NCBI GenBank assembly: GCA_900550835.1
Contig: URTP01000127.1
Coordinates: 1 to 5,729, forward strand
From: an uncultured Collinsella sp.
GTDB taxonomy: Bacteria; Actinomycetota; Coriobacteriia; Coriobacteriales; Coriobacteriaceae
DNA: 5,729 nucleotides
Reading direction: 5' to 3'
Shown: piece after piece, positions 5,351-5,729 of the stretch
Position numbering within the stretch: position 1 is the stretch's first letter
Layout of the letters: each line of letters starts with the position of its first letter
Translations under genes and position numbers: made by a program
The notes under the pieces: model-generated
Databases searched by the model: none
Seen by the model: the letters and a program-made list of their open reading frames with translations, nothing else
Told to the model about the DNA's origin: nothing

Positions 5351-5401
5351 AAAAACTTTTTTAAAATTCTCGGTTGACCGGAACGCGTCCTTGGTTATAC
5401 T
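5351..5401 (+). promoter_or_regulatory. Strong promoter of tRNA-Phe with UP-like element
   Basis: TTGACC (5374-5379) and TATACT (5396-5401) are spaced by 16 bases and are close to sigma-70/SigA consensus. A run of A/T (5351-5368, with AAAAA-C-TTTTTT-AAAA-TT) lies just upstream of the -35 box, as an UP element would for alpha-subunit contact. Transcription should begin near 5408, 26 bases before the tRNA. Stable-RNA promoters commonly have this build. Confidence 0.8.
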
Positions 5402-5407
5402 AATCAA

Positions 5408-5422
5408 GCCTTGAAACAAGGC
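5408..5422 (+). other. Hairpin at the start of the tRNA-Phe transcript
   Basis: GCCTTG-AAA-CAAGGC is a perfect 6-base inverted repeat with a three-base loop. It sits where transcription is predicted to start, so the primary transcript would begin with this hairpin and reach the mature tRNA 5' end 11 bases later. It could be a 5' stabilising stem, or a DNA operator. Confidence 0.55.
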
Positions 5423-5433
5423 ACACCTCAAAT

Positions 5434-5488
<55 letters not shown>

Positions 5489-5506
<18 letters not shown>

Positions 5507-5543
5507 CCTTGAATTGACTAGGACCTCTGCAAAGGGGTCCTTT
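5489..5543 (+). repeat. Direct repeat, copy 1 (tRNA 3' end plus terminator)
   Basis: These 55 bases run from the T-loop of tRNA-Phe through the acceptor 3' strand and the terminator hairpin. They are identical to 5675-5729, at an offset of 186 bases. The base before each copy differs (T at 5488, G at 5674), which fixes the left boundary. Confidence 0.95.
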
Positions 5544-5549
5544 TCTTTT
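5520..5549 (+). terminator. Rho-independent terminator of tRNA-Phe
   Basis: AGGACCTC (5520-5527) pairs with GGGGTCCT (5534-5541), including one G-T pair, around the loop TGCAAA, and the stem runs into TTTTCTTTT (5541-5549). The hairpin begins 11 bases after the last CC of the tRNA, so the primary transcript is short. Confidence 0.9.
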
Positions 5550-5550
5550 A

Positions 5551-5674
5551 TGCAGCCCCCACATGGAATCGAACCCCGTGAGGGCGCGGAGCTGAGTAAA
5601 CGCGTAAGCGTTTGCCAGCGCAGCTCGCAAGGCGCGTAAGCGCCGCAGCGGTCCGTCCGCGCGGAGCGCGGGCG
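5551..5674. repeat. GC-rich hairpin block between the two repeat copies
   Basis: This non-coding stretch contains an inverted copy of the tRNA T-arm core (GGAATCGAACCCC, 5565-5577) and three stem-loops: AAACGC-GTAA-GCGTTT (5598-5613), itself flanked by GAGCTG (5589-5594) and CAGCTC (5621-5626); GGCGC-GTAA-GCGCC (5631-5644); and CCGCGC-GGA-GCGCGG (5657-5671). CGCGTAAGCG occurs twice. No plausible gene is present; the open frame on the minus strand merely reads through the tRNA. It looks like a repetitive, REP-like or tRNA-derived element. Confidence 0.6.
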
Positions 5675-5729
5675 CGATTCCCTTCCCCGCCACCTTGAAT
5701 TGACTAGGACCTCTGCAAAGGGGTCCTTT
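5675..5729 (+). repeat. Direct repeat, copy 2 (tRNA 3' end plus terminator)
   Basis: An exact second copy of 5489-5543, ending at the last base of the window. It carries the 3' half of the T-arm, the acceptor strand with A73, and the terminator stem (5706-5713 with 5720-5727), but no 5' part of a tRNA, so it is not a functional gene. It could be a tRNA-borne attachment-site duplication, the end of a tandem repeat unit, or an assembly overlap. Confidence 0.9.

Noticed and set aside
5351..5368. Rho-independent terminator for the antitoxin gene at the T-run 5357-5362
   Set aside because: No GC-rich stem directly precedes the T-run; AACCGAG (5335-5341) and CTCGGTT (5369-5375) pair only around a 27-base loop. 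The A/T run is better explained as an UP-like element of the tRNA promoter.
5551..5674. CRISPR array
   Set aside because: Repeats are short palindromes at irregular spacing, with no spacer-like unique units and no cas genes.

Overview
The window looks like DNA from a moderately GC-rich gut Actinomycetota, most likely of the Coriobacteriia (Collinsella or a relative). I infer this from the Tad/Flp pilus gene content and codon use; it is not proven. Almost everything reads on the + strand.

Layout. (i) 1 to about 107 does not fit the rest. Its minus strand encodes a fragment of a Bacteroidota-type RND efflux pump, ending inside the tadC coding sequence, so the left end is probably an assembly chimera. 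(ii) About 108-4701 is the 3' part of a Tad (tight adherence, type IVc/Flp pilus) operon: the C-terminus of TadC, an Flp pilin, an unrecognised one-helix membrane protein, a 72-residue pilin-like protein, a TadE-like minor pilin, a 717-residue TadG-like protein, a second TadE-like protein, and a DUF192 protein. The genes are packed with overlaps or gaps of at most about 10 bases, so they are probably co-transcribed and translationally coupled. Four of the products carry the same processing motif, A|Q-x-T-x-E, just before a hydrophobic helix, so one prepilin peptidase (encoded outside the window) probably matures them together. (iii) 4702-5310 is a separate two-gene toxin-antitoxin-like module: a small BrnT/RelE-like protein followed by a ribbon-helix-helix DNA-binding protein, with its own palindrome-bearing promoter. 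(iv) 5311-5550 is a tRNA-Phe(GAA) transcription unit with an A/T-rich UP-like element, a strong promoter, a start-site hairpin and a rho-independent terminator. (v) 5551-5729 is a non-coding block with three GC-rich hairpins, two closed by GTAA loops, followed by a second exact copy (55 bp) of the tRNA 3' end plus terminator. That copy runs to the last base.

Functionally, the main block supplies the major pilin and the minor or pseudopilin-like components of an Flp-type surface fibre. The ATPases, platform partner, secretin or equivalent, and prepilin peptidase would lie upstream, beyond the suspected chimeric joint. No complete new system can be demonstrated here. The least explained items are the 489-1052 protein, the large cysteine-bearing TadG-like protein, the possible ATT start of the TadE-like gene, and the tRNA-linked hairpin and repeat block.
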